Below, in pieces: positions 19,286 to 26,970 of a DNA stretch of 64,000 nucleotides (its first letter is position 1; each line of letters opens with the position of its first letter). Source of the stretch: Granulicella sp. S156 (GTDB lineage: Bacteria > Acidobacteriota > Terriglobia > Terriglobales > Acidobacteriaceae); assembly GCF_009766105.1 (NCBI RefSeq), contig NZ_LMUH01000025.1:132648-196647 (forward strand), written 5' to 3'. Under the pieces are notes generated by a model. It saw only the letters and a program-made list of their open reading frames with translations, had not been told where the DNA came from and searched no databases. Made by a program: the position numbers and the translations under genes.

Positions 19286-21217
19286 ATGCGAATTTCATCA
19301 CGCTTGCTCACGCTTGCACTAACCGCCGCGGGATTCATTGCGTCCGGTTTGCAGGCCAGGTCCCAGGCCGTCAGTCTTTCCGTCATCCAGCAATATGCTC
19401 CCAGCATCTATCAGAATGCCTACGACAACAACCACCCGGCATCTGTAGACAGCTTCTTTGCGCAGTCCATCCTGCTCGGTCCCAGCGGAAACACCATCGC
19501 CTCCACGGTCACGCCAGCCACTCTTGCCGCCAACACCCCGTTCGGCAACTATATGACTCCGGCGAACGGCGTCTTTCCGTCCTCCTCGAACGACTTTGAG
19601 ACCGGCAGTCCGATTACATCGATAGGCAACAACACCGGCCTGTCGTCCGCGCCCGTCTACGTCAAGACGATCGACAACGGTAATTCGATCGATATCAAGT
19701 ACTACCTGTTCTACATCTGGAATGGATTTCAGGGCTTTCAGGTCGGTGTGATTACTGACTTGGAAACACAGCCGTACTACTTCAACTGGGCCAGCTTCGC
19801 TCTGCACTATGGCGACTGGGAACACGTCACGGTGCGCATCAGCGAAGACACCACCACCCTGCTCGGCGTCTTTTATAGTGAACACGGAGATGCGGCCTTT
19901 GTGGCCAATCCCGCGCTCGATGGCACTCACCCCATCGTCTATTCAGGCTGGAACAGCCACGCCAACTATCCCACCTCGGGCAACAACATCAATACCACCA
20001 TTCTGAACTCGCCCGGCGTCATTCCTGTGAGCTGGTTGAAGGTCACCGATGTCACCACGAACAACGGGACCTTCGAGTATTATCACCAGCCCAGTCCGTT
20101 TTACTCCAACGGCGTTCAATGGCTGCCCTGGCAGAACACCAGCCAGCTGGTTCTGCTGGACAACAACGCAAACGCCGCACAGTGGCTGAGCTTTTTGGGC
20201 TATTGGGGGCCAACGGTGAAAAATGTGATCGACGATCCACCGTCGGGACTGCCCAGCGACGCTCCCACAGAACTCTATACCCTGGCCACTGCGGGGAGCA
20301 CGCTCGGCCTGCTCAGCAACTATCAGACTTCGAGCGGACCGCTTGGCCCCGAAGCGCAAAGCTGGAACGTCTCGAACGAACTGCCATCTGCAATCAACAT
20401 TCCTGTCACCTCTGGGCAGACCTATGTCCTCGTGAACGCAAATAGCGGCTCTGTTCTCGATGACCCGAATGCTTCCACATCGAATGGAACCGATCTGGAT
20501 CAATGGCAGAGCAACGGTGGAACCAATCAGCAGTGGGTCGCAGCTGCAAATGGTAACTTTTGGACCTTTACCAACGTCGCCAGCGGAAAACTGTTGGAAG
20601 ATCCTGGGAGCAGCACCGCGGGCAGCACGCAACTCGACCAATGGCAGGCCAACGGTGGGACGAATCAAAACTGGACGATCGCTGCGGTAGGCGATGGCAG
20701 CTACATGTTGGTCAACGAGGCTGGCAATCTGGTGATGGATGTGTCAGATGGTTCAACCGCTAACGGAGCAGAGATCATTCAATACGGCAATGATGGCGGC
20801 ACCAATCAACACTGGTTCTTCCAGCCAGTAGCTGCACCCAGCACAACGTATCAGGCGAATTCGTCAGCAACCATCGCCGGCGGCGCCCAGGCCCAGAGTT
20901 GCTCCGGCTGCTCCAGCGGGCAGGACGTCGGCTATCTCGGCGAGGGCGGCACGTTAACCTTCTCCAATGTCTCGGTGAGCACGTCTGGTACTTATTTCCT
21001 GACGATCTCGTATGAAGACGGCGACTCCGGAAGGTCCGCGATGCTTACTGTCAATGGCTCGCCGAGAACGCTGAACTTCACGGGCCTCAACAATAGCAAC
21101 TGGACGACGCCGCAGAAGACCATTGTGCCGGTAAATCTTAACGCCGGAAACAACACGGTCGAGTTCAGCAACACTTCCGGGTGGGCGCCGAACATCGACG
21201 CGATCATCGTGAACTAA
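19286..21217 (+). CDS. Secreted Vps62-like protein with ricin-type lectin and CBM35-like domains
   Basis: A 643-residue exported protein. The signal peptide (about 1-27) is followed by a Vps62/DUF946-like domain (about 30-290) with IDIKYYLFYIWNGFQGFQ, HYGDWEHVTVRIS and VFYSEHGDAAFV. A ricin-type beta-trefoil follows (about 378-515) with three tandem repeats of the NGGTNQxW type (DQWQSNGGTNQQW, DQWQANGGTNQNW, QYGNDGGTNQHW). The C-terminal about 120 residues form a CBM6/35-like jelly roll (YQANSSATIAGG to NIDAIIVN). The ATG has AAGGAG 8 nt upstream. The architecture suggests binding to polysaccharide outside the cell. The activity of the Vps62 part is not established. Confidence 0.85.
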   Translation: MRISSRLLTLALTAAGFIASGLQARSQAVSLSVIQQYAPSIYQNAYDNNHPASVDSFFAQSILLGPSGNTIASTVTPATLAANTPFGNYMTPANGVFPSSSNDFETGSPITSIGNNTGLSSAPVYVKTIDNGNSIDIKYYLFYIWNGFQGFQVGVITDLETQPYYFNWASFALHYGDWEHVTVRISEDTTTLLGVFYSEHGDAAFVANPALDGTHPIVYSGWNSHANYPTSGNNINTTILNSPGVIPVSWLKVTDVTTNNGTFEYYHQPSPFYSNGVQWLPWQNTSQLVLLDNNANAAQWLSFLGYWGPTVKNVIDDPPSGLPSDAPTELYTLATAGSTLGLLSNYQTSSGPLGPEAQSWNVSNELPSAINIPVTSGQTYVLVNANSGSVLDDPNASTSNGTDLDQWQSNGGTNQQWVAAANGNFWTFTNVASGKLLEDPGSSTAGSTQLDQWQANGGTNQNWTIAAVGDGSYMLVNEAGNLVMDVSDGSTANGAEIIQYGNDGGTNQHWFFQPVAAPSTTYQANSSATIAGGAQAQSCSGCSSGQDVGYLGEGGTLTFSNVSVSTSGTYFLTISYEDGDSGRSAMLTVNGSPRTLNFTGLNNSNWTTPQKTIVPVNLNAGNNTVEFSNTSGWAPNIDAIIVN

Positions 21218-21321
21218 CAGGCAAGCTGGATCTATCCAGCGATTCATCAACCGCGCCCTGGTGCCGCAGCTCGGCATCAGGGCGACTAGAGCAGTTGCCC
21301 CTCCCCCCCCAAAAAAAATGC

Positions 21322-21460
21322 CTGTCATTTCGACCGACCAACGGGAGTGGAGAACCCCCTTGATGCAGAGCGTGATGCAAATGTTTGTGGCGCGCTTTGC
21401 GTCTAGAAACCCCTGCATTTGGCGGATGCCAATGCTACCGAATAAGCCAAGGGGACACAC
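21322..21460 (+). repeat. Dispersed intergenic repeat, copy A
   Basis: A core of 60 bp (21361-21420, starting TGATGCAGAGCGTGATGCAA) is nearly identical to 54101-54160, and shorter relatives occur at 22337 and 44901. It is preceded by a CTGTCATTTCGACCG-type stretch, a motif often seen between acidobacterial genes. It lies in the 324-bp gap after the Vps62 gene and follows a C8A8-type homopolymer run at 21302-21318. Confidence 0.7.
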
Positions 21461-21541
21461 TGTCATCCCTGACGCTTCTGCCTCAAAGAAACGGAGGCTA
21501 GAACTTTCGGCATTCGTCCTGGCATGATTTAGTCTCGGTAC

Positions 21542-21811
21542 ATGGCTCTATTTTGCAATCGTCAGGTTTCGAAGGGGTTCTTCCACAGCATGGTGGTGTC
21601 GCAGACCTATGACGACGAGCAGAACCCAACATGGCACTGGAAAGTGGAAGATCTTCTTGAACCCAGCGTGATTGCTGAAGGTGTTGAACCTTCCGAAGAG
21701 GCAGGAATGAGCAAAGCTATCGAAGTACATGAGCTCTCGGCCCGAAAGGTGCTGAATGGGCCTTTGCCCCAGGATGATTACCTATGGCATGTGACACCAG
21801 AGCCTGATTGA
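21542..21811 (+). CDS. Small hypothetical protein
   Basis: An 89-residue acidic reading frame with protein-like composition (QTYDDEQNPTWHWKVEDLL, EVHELSARKVLNGPLPQDD). It has no recognised domain, signal peptide or membrane segment. No convincing ribosome-binding site precedes the ATG. It lies between a dispersed repeat and a pseudogene, so it may be a remnant too. Confidence 0.4.
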   Translation: MALFCNRQVSKGFFHSMVVSQTYDDEQNPTWHWKVEDLLEPSVIAEGVEPSEEAGMSKAIEVHELSARKVLNGPLPQDDYLWHVTPEPD

Positions 21812-21880
21812 TCCGCTAGCTGCACAGTAGCCACAACAGCAAGGAGGAGAAGTGGCATAGAGCCGGGCAACAACCGCGAT

Positions 21881-22351
21881 ATGCTGTTTCTCATGATCCG
21901 CACCGTCTCCGTCCAGGGTTATCGATCCCTCCGCCTGCTCGCCGACGTCGCGCTGAACTCCGTCGTAGCTTCCCTTGCCCGTGAAGGCGGCTTGCCTTCC
22001 ACCTTCTGGGCAGGCCCGGAGACCATCGCCCACGGAGTCCGCCAGGGAACCGACGCCGTCGAGCCCCTCGCCAAACGGAACGTCGCAAGCCTCAAGCTCG
22101 GTTTTGGCGGCGACACCTATGGCTACAGCATCGATCTCGGCTACCCTCCGCCGCCCCCACCAGCTACGCTGTTCGAGCTCCACCCCCATGTAAAACGCGA
22201 GTGCATCTGGCACGGCCCGGTCTACCGGAAGGCGTCTGCCCTCGTCGAACGCAGAAACAACTTCGCCTGGCTCGCAACCACACGCGACGAGGAGCCGGTG
22301 ATGCTAACGCAGCACCTCTCCTGCCCGACCCAGTGTGAAAGCAAAGCGTGA
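21881..22351 (+). pseudogene. Partial duplicate of the AAA ATPase, lacking the P-loop and the C-terminal two thirds
   Basis: Nucleotides from the ATG at 21881 match the gene at 14511 closely, up to CAGCACCTCTCC near 22321. Compared with the intact copy, 84 bp are missing (14561-14644 there): an in-frame loss of 28 codons that removes the strand before and all of Walker A (GANGSGKS). The loss lies between imperfect 11-bp repeats (TATCGATCCCT and TATCGCTCACT), which suggests slippage. After about 147 codons the match stops and the frame runs into the dispersed repeat at 22337. It cannot bind ATP in the family manner. Confidence 0.85.
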
Positions 22352-22372
22352 TGCAAATGTCTATGGCATGCT
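22335..22372 (+). repeat. Dispersed intergenic repeat, short degenerate copy B
   Basis: GCAAAGCGTGATGCAAATGT followed by CTATGGCATGCTT corresponds to the first half of repeat copies A and D. It sits exactly where the homology of the ATPase pseudogene ends, so it may mark the recombination junction. Confidence 0.55.
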
Positions 22373-22428
22373 TCAGTCTTCTATATTTATGCGGTGTTCA
22401 AAAATAGCAAGGCCACGAGGTGTCAAGA

Positions 22429-23421
22429 ATGACCACGCCACAGACTACGTCGGAGCTGGGCCTCGAAGCGTTACACATCTTTTGGCAACAGACTGTCCAT
22501 GGGGCCTCACCAGGTGGATCGATGCCCTGGGATCTGCAATGCACGTTGATGGCGGGTCTGGGGTTGAACAAGTTGGAGGTGCTGCGCTATCTGCATACAC
22601 AGCGACCTTCGTTTCAGGCGTTCGAGGCGTGGATCGTTGCGTTGACGGGGGACGGATTTGCAGAGCGCGAACGCGAGCGGTTGCGGCGTGCGCTCTCGGG
22701 TGAGATAGTTGGCTCGCCAATTGGCGATCTCGAGGATGTCGAGGGTTTGAGCGAGACGGAGCTGACTCAGTGGGAGGAGCAGGGATACGTCATTGTGCGA
22801 CAGGCGGTGAGCGCGGAGAGTGCGCAGGCTGCAGAGCTGGCGATCTACGAGCATCTAGGGATGGATCGCGATGATACGGAAAGCTGGTACTCGGCAACCC
22901 TGGGACACAGCATATGGGTACCACTGCTGCGGCATCCGGCGCTCATTGCCACCCGGTTTGCCCCGCGCGTGGTGAAGGCGTTTGCGCAGTTGTGGGGACG
23001 CGAGGATATGTGGGCGACGGTGGATCAGGCAGGACTGAATCCGCCGGAGCGGCCGGGATGGATGTTTCCGGGGCCGAGCCTGCACTGGGACTGCACCCTG
23101 GCACGGCCCCACCATCTTGGAATTCAGGGCATCTTGTATCTAGCGGAGACCGAGGCAGAGCAAGGCGCATTCTGCTGTGTGCCTGGGTTTCACAATCGGT
23201 TCGGGGAGTGGCTCGACGCGCTCCCGCCCGGAGTTGATCCGCGAATCGAAGCGCTTCGGACTTTAACAGCCAAACCCATAGCTGCGGGGCGTGGCGATCT
23301 GGTGTTATGGCACCAATCGTTGCCGCATAGCAGCAGCCCCAACCGGGCAACACGACCGCGCGTGGTGCAGTACCTCTCAATGCGTCCAACCCGCTGGCTG
23401 TACAACCCTGAGTGGATCTAG
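22429..23421 (+). CDS. Phytanoyl-CoA dioxygenase (PhyH) family protein
   Basis: A 330-residue Fe(II)/2-oxoglutarate oxygenase. The C-terminal part carries the facial triad: SLHWDCTLARP gives the H219-x-D221 pair, and WHQSLPHSSSPNRATRPR gives the distal histidine (about H300) and the arginine for 2-oxoglutarate. The first about 95 residues are helical, rich in Arg and Glu, and not part of the PhyH fold. The ATG at 22429 has GAGG 8 nt upstream. Substrate unknown; bacterial PhyH proteins act mostly in secondary metabolism or on small acids. Confidence 0.87.
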   Translation: MTTPQTTSELGLEALHIFWQQTVHGASPGGSMPWDLQCTLMAGLGLNKLEVLRYLHTQRPSFQAFEAWIVALTGDGFAERERERLRRALSGEIVGSPIGDLEDVEGLSETELTQWEEQGYVIVRQAVSAESAQAAELAIYEHLGMDRDDTESWYSATLGHSIWVPLLRHPALIATRFAPRVVKAFAQLWGREDMWATVDQAGLNPPERPGWMFPGPSLHWDCTLARPHHLGIQGILYLAETEAEQGAFCCVPGFHNRFGEWLDALPPGVDPRIEALRTLTAKPIAAGRGDLVLWHQSLPHSSSPNRATRPRVVQYLSMRPTRWLYNPEWI

Positions 23422-23492
23422 CTTCGTAATCGAACAAAACTGCCTAGTGTGGTGAGTCGTTAATTCGTTGCAGTATGAGGATGTTCAAAATA

Positions 23493-23638
23493 GCGCGAAG
23501 CGCAAACCGTGACGCTTCAGCGTCGCGGGACGGAGGGAGCCGTGGCCTTTAGGCCACGGAATTAAGGTCAGGCAAGAATCGGGCTTCAGCCCCGGGCCTT
23601 CTTTCGGCTGCGGACAAAAGGCCCGGGCCTAAAGGCCA
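23493..23638 (+). repeat. REP unit R1
   Basis: First of seven related units. It starts GCGCGAAGCGC and contains the palindromes GACGCTTCAGCGTC, CCGTGGCCTTTAGGCCACGG and a GGGCTTCAGCCC-type element, each centred on CTTCAG or CTTTAG, plus an extra GGCCCGGGCC segment at the end. The 376-bp gap between the PhyH gene and the transposase gene is largely filled by R1 and R2. Confidence 0.85.
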
Positions 23639-23695
23639 TATTTTGCCAAGCCTGAATTCCGCCGAGGCAATGACGCCAAGCGCGCCACAAACACC

Positions 23696-23820
23696 GCGCA
23701 AAGCGCCATCTCTGACGCTTCAGCGTCAGGGAAACGGAGGGTAAGGGAGGCAATCGTCTTTAGGCTACGGAATTAAGGACCACGCAAGAATCGGCCTTTA
23801 GGCCCGGAGGTGGAGCGGCA
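23696..23820 (+). repeat. REP unit R2, overlapping the 3' end of the RAYT gene
   Basis: Same layout as R1: CTGACGCTTCAGCGTCAG, then a stem around TAGGCTACGG (its left arm mutated), then GGCCTTTAGGCC. Its last about 20 bp include the stop codon and last codons of the transposase gene, so gene and repeat are physically fused on this side. Confidence 0.85.
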
Positions 23821-24247
23821 TAGGATCCAACGGGCCCCGCCCCGCGGAGGTATAAGGATAATCCTCCGCCCTCAGCACAAGTCCTTTGCGGACGGGATTG
23901 TCTTCGATATACCGCACACAATTCACAAACTTCTCTTCCGTCATGATCTGGCTTTCGTTGAAACTCGGGATCCAAACATCGAACTTGCTCTTCAACCGAA
24001 AAGAAAATCCTCCTTTGATGAACTGTACGGCTTTCTCAAGCGACACATCGGGAGCAGGCGTGATGAGCGCATGAAGATGATCCGGCATAATCACGAACGC
24101 ATGCAGAAGAAACTTTCCTTGTCGACGATAGTCAAAGATCGTCTGCTGCAACAACTCAGCCTTGGCAGTGACCTGAAAGAGAGGAAAACGTTGCGCCGTT
24201 ACGGCGGTGACGTGGTAGGTCCTGGTTTCTTGGGGAGCACGGTCCAT
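23798..24247 (-). CDS. REP-associated tyrosine transposase (RAYT, Y1_Tnp family)
   Basis: A 149-residue Y1-type HUH transposase. Core: YHVTAVTAQRFPLF (about 11-24), the HUH-type site FVIMPDHLHAL with H57 and H59, then RYIEDNPVRKGLV, where Y113 is the expected catalytic tyrosine. Length and motifs fit RAYTs, which nick REP hairpins. The gene is bracketed by REP unit R2 (direct) and R3 (inverted), the classic RAYT setting. The frame stays open upstream to an ATG at 24286 and a TTG at 24298, but that part merely translates a REP palindrome, so the ATG at 24247 is preferred. It looks intact. Confidence 0.9.
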   Translation of the reverse strand: MDRAPQETRTYHVTAVTAQRFPLFQVTAKAELLQQTIFDYRRQGKFLLHAFVIMPDHLHALITPAPDVSLEKAVQFIKGGFSFRLKSKFDVWIPSFNESQIMTEEKFVNCVRYIEDNPVRKGLVLRAEDYPYTSAGRGPLDPMPLHLRA

Positions 24248-24260
24248 CTCGGCAGCATAA

Positions 24261-24380
24261 CCGAAAGGCCCGGGCCTGAAGGCCATTTCTTGCTGCAACT
24301 TTATTCCGAGGCCTAAAGGCCTCGGCTCCCTCCGTCCCGCGACGCTAAAGCGTCACGGTTGGCGCTACGCGCCGCGTTCG
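24261..24380 (-). repeat. REP unit R3, inverted, upstream of the RAYT gene
   Basis: The unit is in reverse orientation relative to R1, R2 and R4-R7: AGGCCCGGGCCT-type element, GAGGCCTAAAGGCCTC, CCCTCCGTCCCGC, GACGCTAAAGCGTC, ending in GCGCTACGCGCC. With R2 it forms inverted flanks around the transposase gene. Confidence 0.82.
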
Positions 24381-24496
24381 AGTTCACCCCGAAGCGCTCT
24401 GTCCCTGGATAGAAAAGCCAACCGCCACCAACCAAACTCCGTTGAACACCGCCCCCATACCTTACCCATCCCCACATCCCTCCGACCACAGCCACC

Positions 24497-24610
24497 GCGC
24501 AAAGCGCCCTCCCTGACGCTTCAGCGTCAGGGAGACGGAGGGTAAGGGAGGCAATCGCCTTTAGGCTACGGAATAAGGCCCAAACAAAAATCGGCCTTCA
24601 GGCCCGGAGG
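24497..24610 (+). repeat. REP unit R4 (first of a tandem array)
   Basis: Starts GCGCAAAGCGCC and contains CCTGACGCTTCAGCGTCAGG and the TAGGCTACGG and GGCCTTCAGGCC elements. It is followed by a spacer (to 24728) that is repeated almost unchanged after R5, giving a tandem period of about 225-232 bp over 24497-25060. Confidence 0.85.
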
Positions 24611-24728
24611 TGAAGCCGCACAACTCTACGTTCCAGCGAGCGTTATACAACGCCTAGTCAAAAACCATTATGGATTTCGACAGAAGCCATAGCTTTCCCA
24701 TCCCCGTATCCCTCCGCGTACAAACACA

Positions 24729-24835
24729 GCGCAAAGCGCCATCTCTGACGCTTTAGCGTCAGAGAGCCGGAGGAAGCCGTAGCCTTTAGGCTACGGAATT
24801 AAGCCCAAACAAAAATCGGCCTTCAGGCCCGGAGG
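24729..24835 (+). repeat. REP unit R5
   Basis: TCTGACGCTTTAGCGTCAGA, then CCGTAGCCTTTAGGCTACGG, then GGCCTTCAGGCC. It is 232 bp downstream of R4 in the same orientation. The spacer to R6 repeats the R4-R5 spacer with few changes (CAGCGAGCGT, AACGCCTAGTCAAAAACCAT, GATTTCGACA). Confidence 0.87.
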
Positions 24836-24953
24836 TGAAGCCGCACAACTCAACGCTCCAGCGAGCGTCATACAACGCCTAGTCAAAAACCATTACGGAT
24901 TTCGACAAAAGCTATAGCTTTCCCATCCCCGTATCCTTCCGCGTACAAACACA

Positions 24954-25060
24954 GCGCAAAGCGCCATCTCTGACGCTTTAGCGTCAGAGAGCCGGAGGGA
25001 GCCGTAGCCTTTAGGCTACGGAATAAGGCCCAAGCAAAAATCGGCCTTCAGGCCCGGAGG
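24954..25060 (+). repeat. REP unit R6
   Basis: Nearly identical to R5 and 225 bp downstream of it. After it the spacer similarity fades, and the converging membrane-gene pair ends at 25126. The 24381-25125 stretch has no gene other than these repeats. Confidence 0.87.
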
Positions 25061-25125
25061 GGGACAGGCACGAACTCGACGCTCCAACGAGCACCGCACG
25101 ATGCATGATCAAAACGCGTTACGAA

Positions 25126-25386
25126 TCAATACAGCGTGAACCCGTACCAAAAGAATATGCCAAGAATGGAGGCGATCATGAGTGGTACGCGCTTCCACCC
25201 TTTTCCGAACATCAATAGGACGCTCGCGAGGAGATTGATCAGACCGCCGACGACGAAAAACCGAGCTCCAGCGCGTAATTCATCTTGCAACGGCGCTACG
25301 TGGGGGACATACACCAGAGCGATCAGATAGAGACCTACGCTGAGACCCAGCAGTCCACATCCGCATCGAAAGGCACGATTCCTCAT
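25126..25386 (-). CDS. Small membrane protein, downstream member of a coupled pair
   Basis: An 86-residue protein with three predicted membrane segments (about 7-27, 40-61 and 66-84: GLLGLSVGLYLIALVYVP, FFVVGGLINLLASVLLMF, VPLMIASILGIFFWYGF). Its ATG overlaps the stop codon of the upstream gene in an ATGA, which indicates translational coupling. I do not recognise the family. Both genes of the pair sit between REP units R6 and R7. Confidence 0.7.
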   Translation of the reverse strand: MRNRAFRCGCGLLGLSVGLYLIALVYVPHVAPLQDELRAGARFFVVGGLINLLASVLLMFGKGWKRVPLMIASILGIFFWYGFTLY

Positions 25387-25697
25387 CTGACGGATTCTCC
25401 AATCAGCACCCAAAACATGAAGAGTCCCAGCGCGAAGGTCGCCGCAACGAGTCTCGCATATCGCCGTCCGAACAACGAGAGGATGAATCCAATCAGCCCC
25501 GCACCCAAACCCCAAAGTATCCAAGGCGTCGCTTCATTCGCCTGCTCGAAATAATCCGTTGATCGTGGATGGCGAAGATAACTACCTACGAGTACAGCAA
25601 GCGACGTAGTGATGGAAACTATCGACAGCCTGAAAAGAACACGCCGAGTTTGTGTCCATAGATTTGCAGTGCTCGCGTCCGTCGTCGAGAAATTCAT
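25383..25697 (-). CDS. Small membrane protein, upstream member of a coupled pair
   Basis: A 104-residue protein with three predicted membrane segments (about 20-40 RLSIVSITTSLAVLVGSYL, 57-74 TPWILWGLGAGLIGFILSLF, 80-100). The ATG at 25697 has GAGGA upstream. It shares the fold plan of the downstream gene, and a similar Gly-Leu-rich core may mean the two are distant duplicates. Function unknown. Confidence 0.7.
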   Translation of the reverse strand: MNFSTTDASTANLWTQTRRVLFRLSIVSITTSLAVLVGSYLRHPRSTDYFEQANEATPWILWGLGAGLIGFILSLFGRRYARLVAATFALGLFMFWVLIGESVR

Positions 25698-25801
25698 CCT
25701 TGCGATTCCTCCAAAGATTCCACTCTCTATTATTGTGCCCTTTAGATATATTCAGGCTCTTCGGCGCAAATTGAGATTTGGGCCACGCGCCTTCGAACAC
25801 A

Positions 25802-25909
25802 GCGCGAAGCGTCATCTCTGACGCTTTAGCGTCAGAGTGCCGGAGGGAGCCGTAGCCTTTAGGCTACGGAATAAGGCCCAAGCAAAAAATCGGCCTTTAG
25901 GCCCGGAGG
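25802..25909 (+). repeat. REP unit R7
   Basis: Same orientation and palindromes as R5 and R6 (TCTGACGCTTTAGCGTCAGA, CCGTAGCCTTTAGGCTACGG, GGCCTTTAGGCC). It sits in the 400-bp gap between the membrane-gene pair and the DUF4238 gene; the rest of that gap is promoter sequence for both sides. Confidence 0.87.
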
Positions 25910-25952
25910 TGGAGCGGCATGGGATCCAACGGATCACGCGCCGCGGAGGTGC
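25910..25952 (-). pseudogene. Remnant of a second RAYT gene 3' end attached to R7
   Basis: About 40 bp after R7 (GGAGCGGCATGGGATCCAAC then CCGCGGAGGT) match the terminal codons of the RAYT gene, which follow R2 in the same way (23819-23861). The similarity ends abruptly. This implies that a RAYT copy, or its end, once accompanied R7 as well. Confidence 0.65.
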
Positions 25953-26097
25953 ACACTTCCGCAATGAGCGCTGAACAGGCATTTCGGCTTGATCCATGAG
26001 CAGGTAATACGTGAGGCATTTGCGCCGTATAATCCGATCTCGGGCGAGTCACGGGGCCTGCGTCAATTCCGAGCTATAGAGCGCGTAAATAGAGCGT

Positions 26098-26934
26098 ATG
26101 GGAAGCCACACAGCGAAAACGACGAATCGCCGAGATCATTACTTGCCGCAGGGGTACTTGCGTGGCTTCATTGATCCTGCTCGAAAAAAGCAGCCCAAGC
26201 CTCTTTGGTGCTTAGATTTACAAACGAACCGTTGGCGGGAACGCTCTCCTAAAGAGATTGGATACATAGATGGGTTCTATGACTTTGCGACAGAGAGTAC
26301 AACCGCAGAGGATCCCGATTTGACATTCAAACATCTGGAGAATAATTTTCCCCGCATTCGCGCACAAATTATTCAAGACGGTTTTGCTTCCTGGGTTCAA
26401 CACAAAGAATTCCTTCTCGCTTATATGCAGATGCTTCGGGCACGATCGCCGCTGTTTTTTGAACAATGGAACGCACATGCTCAAACCATGAAAGTCACCA
26501 GAGTCAGGAAGGTTCTTCACGATCCCGTTAAGGGTACCGGCGTCCAGCATGACGGGTTCAGAGCTATGACAAAAGCTGAAATACAAGACTGGATAATAGG
26601 GCAGATGCGTGTGGAGATTAAGAAGGGGGCGGATTGGCTTTCAAACTTTCATTGGGCGCTTAGATACACAGATTCTCCCAACGACCCAGTGATTACTGCT
26701 GACAGTCCATTCGTTAGCATCGGTAGAAGCGCTGACGAAGGAACGGCGCTTACTGATCCAGAAACGCTCATCTATTTTCCGATTTGCTGGCAAGCCTTTC
26801 TATTCGGCAGCATTCAACGATTCGATGTGGAAACAGAACGATTTCATCCCGAAACACTGCAACAAGTACGGCGAGCCTACCGTGAAAATGAGCGCAAATT
26901 CTTAGTCTCTCCCCAAAAATTGGATAACTTTTGA
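26098..26934 (+). CDS. DUF4238 domain protein
   Basis: A 278-residue DUF4238 protein. The family hallmark, a histidine-tyrosine-x-proline turn near the N-terminus, is seen as RRDHYLPQGYLRGF (about 11-25), followed by a tryptophan-containing strand (PLWCLDLQTNRW) and a C-terminal ITADSPFV block. There is no signal peptide or membrane segment, so it is cytoplasmic. Function is unestablished; members are patchily distributed and often lie in accessory regions, as here. No clear ribosome-binding site precedes the ATG. Confidence 0.8.
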   Translation: MGSHTAKTTNRRDHYLPQGYLRGFIDPARKKQPKPLWCLDLQTNRWRERSPKEIGYIDGFYDFATESTTAEDPDLTFKHLENNFPRIRAQIIQDGFASWVQHKEFLLAYMQMLRARSPLFFEQWNAHAQTMKVTRVRKVLHDPVKGTGVQHDGFRAMTKAEIQDWIIGQMRVEIKKGADWLSNFHWALRYTDSPNDPVITADSPFVSIGRSADEGTALTDPETLIYFPICWQAFLFGSIQRFDVETERFHPETLQQVRRAYRENERKFLVSPQKLDNF

Positions 26935-26970
26935 GTTCGTCGGTTGCCGCATAGGGACTGTAGGGAAACG

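Noticed and set aside
18978..19322. 114-codon open frame upstream of the Vps62-type gene
   Set aside because: No ribosome-binding site, unlikely composition, and it overlaps the start and signal peptide of the real gene in another frame.
24497..25060. CRISPR array
   Set aside because: The repeats are about 107-115 bp palindromic REP units with conserved spacers; there are no short direct repeats with unique spacers and no cas genes.
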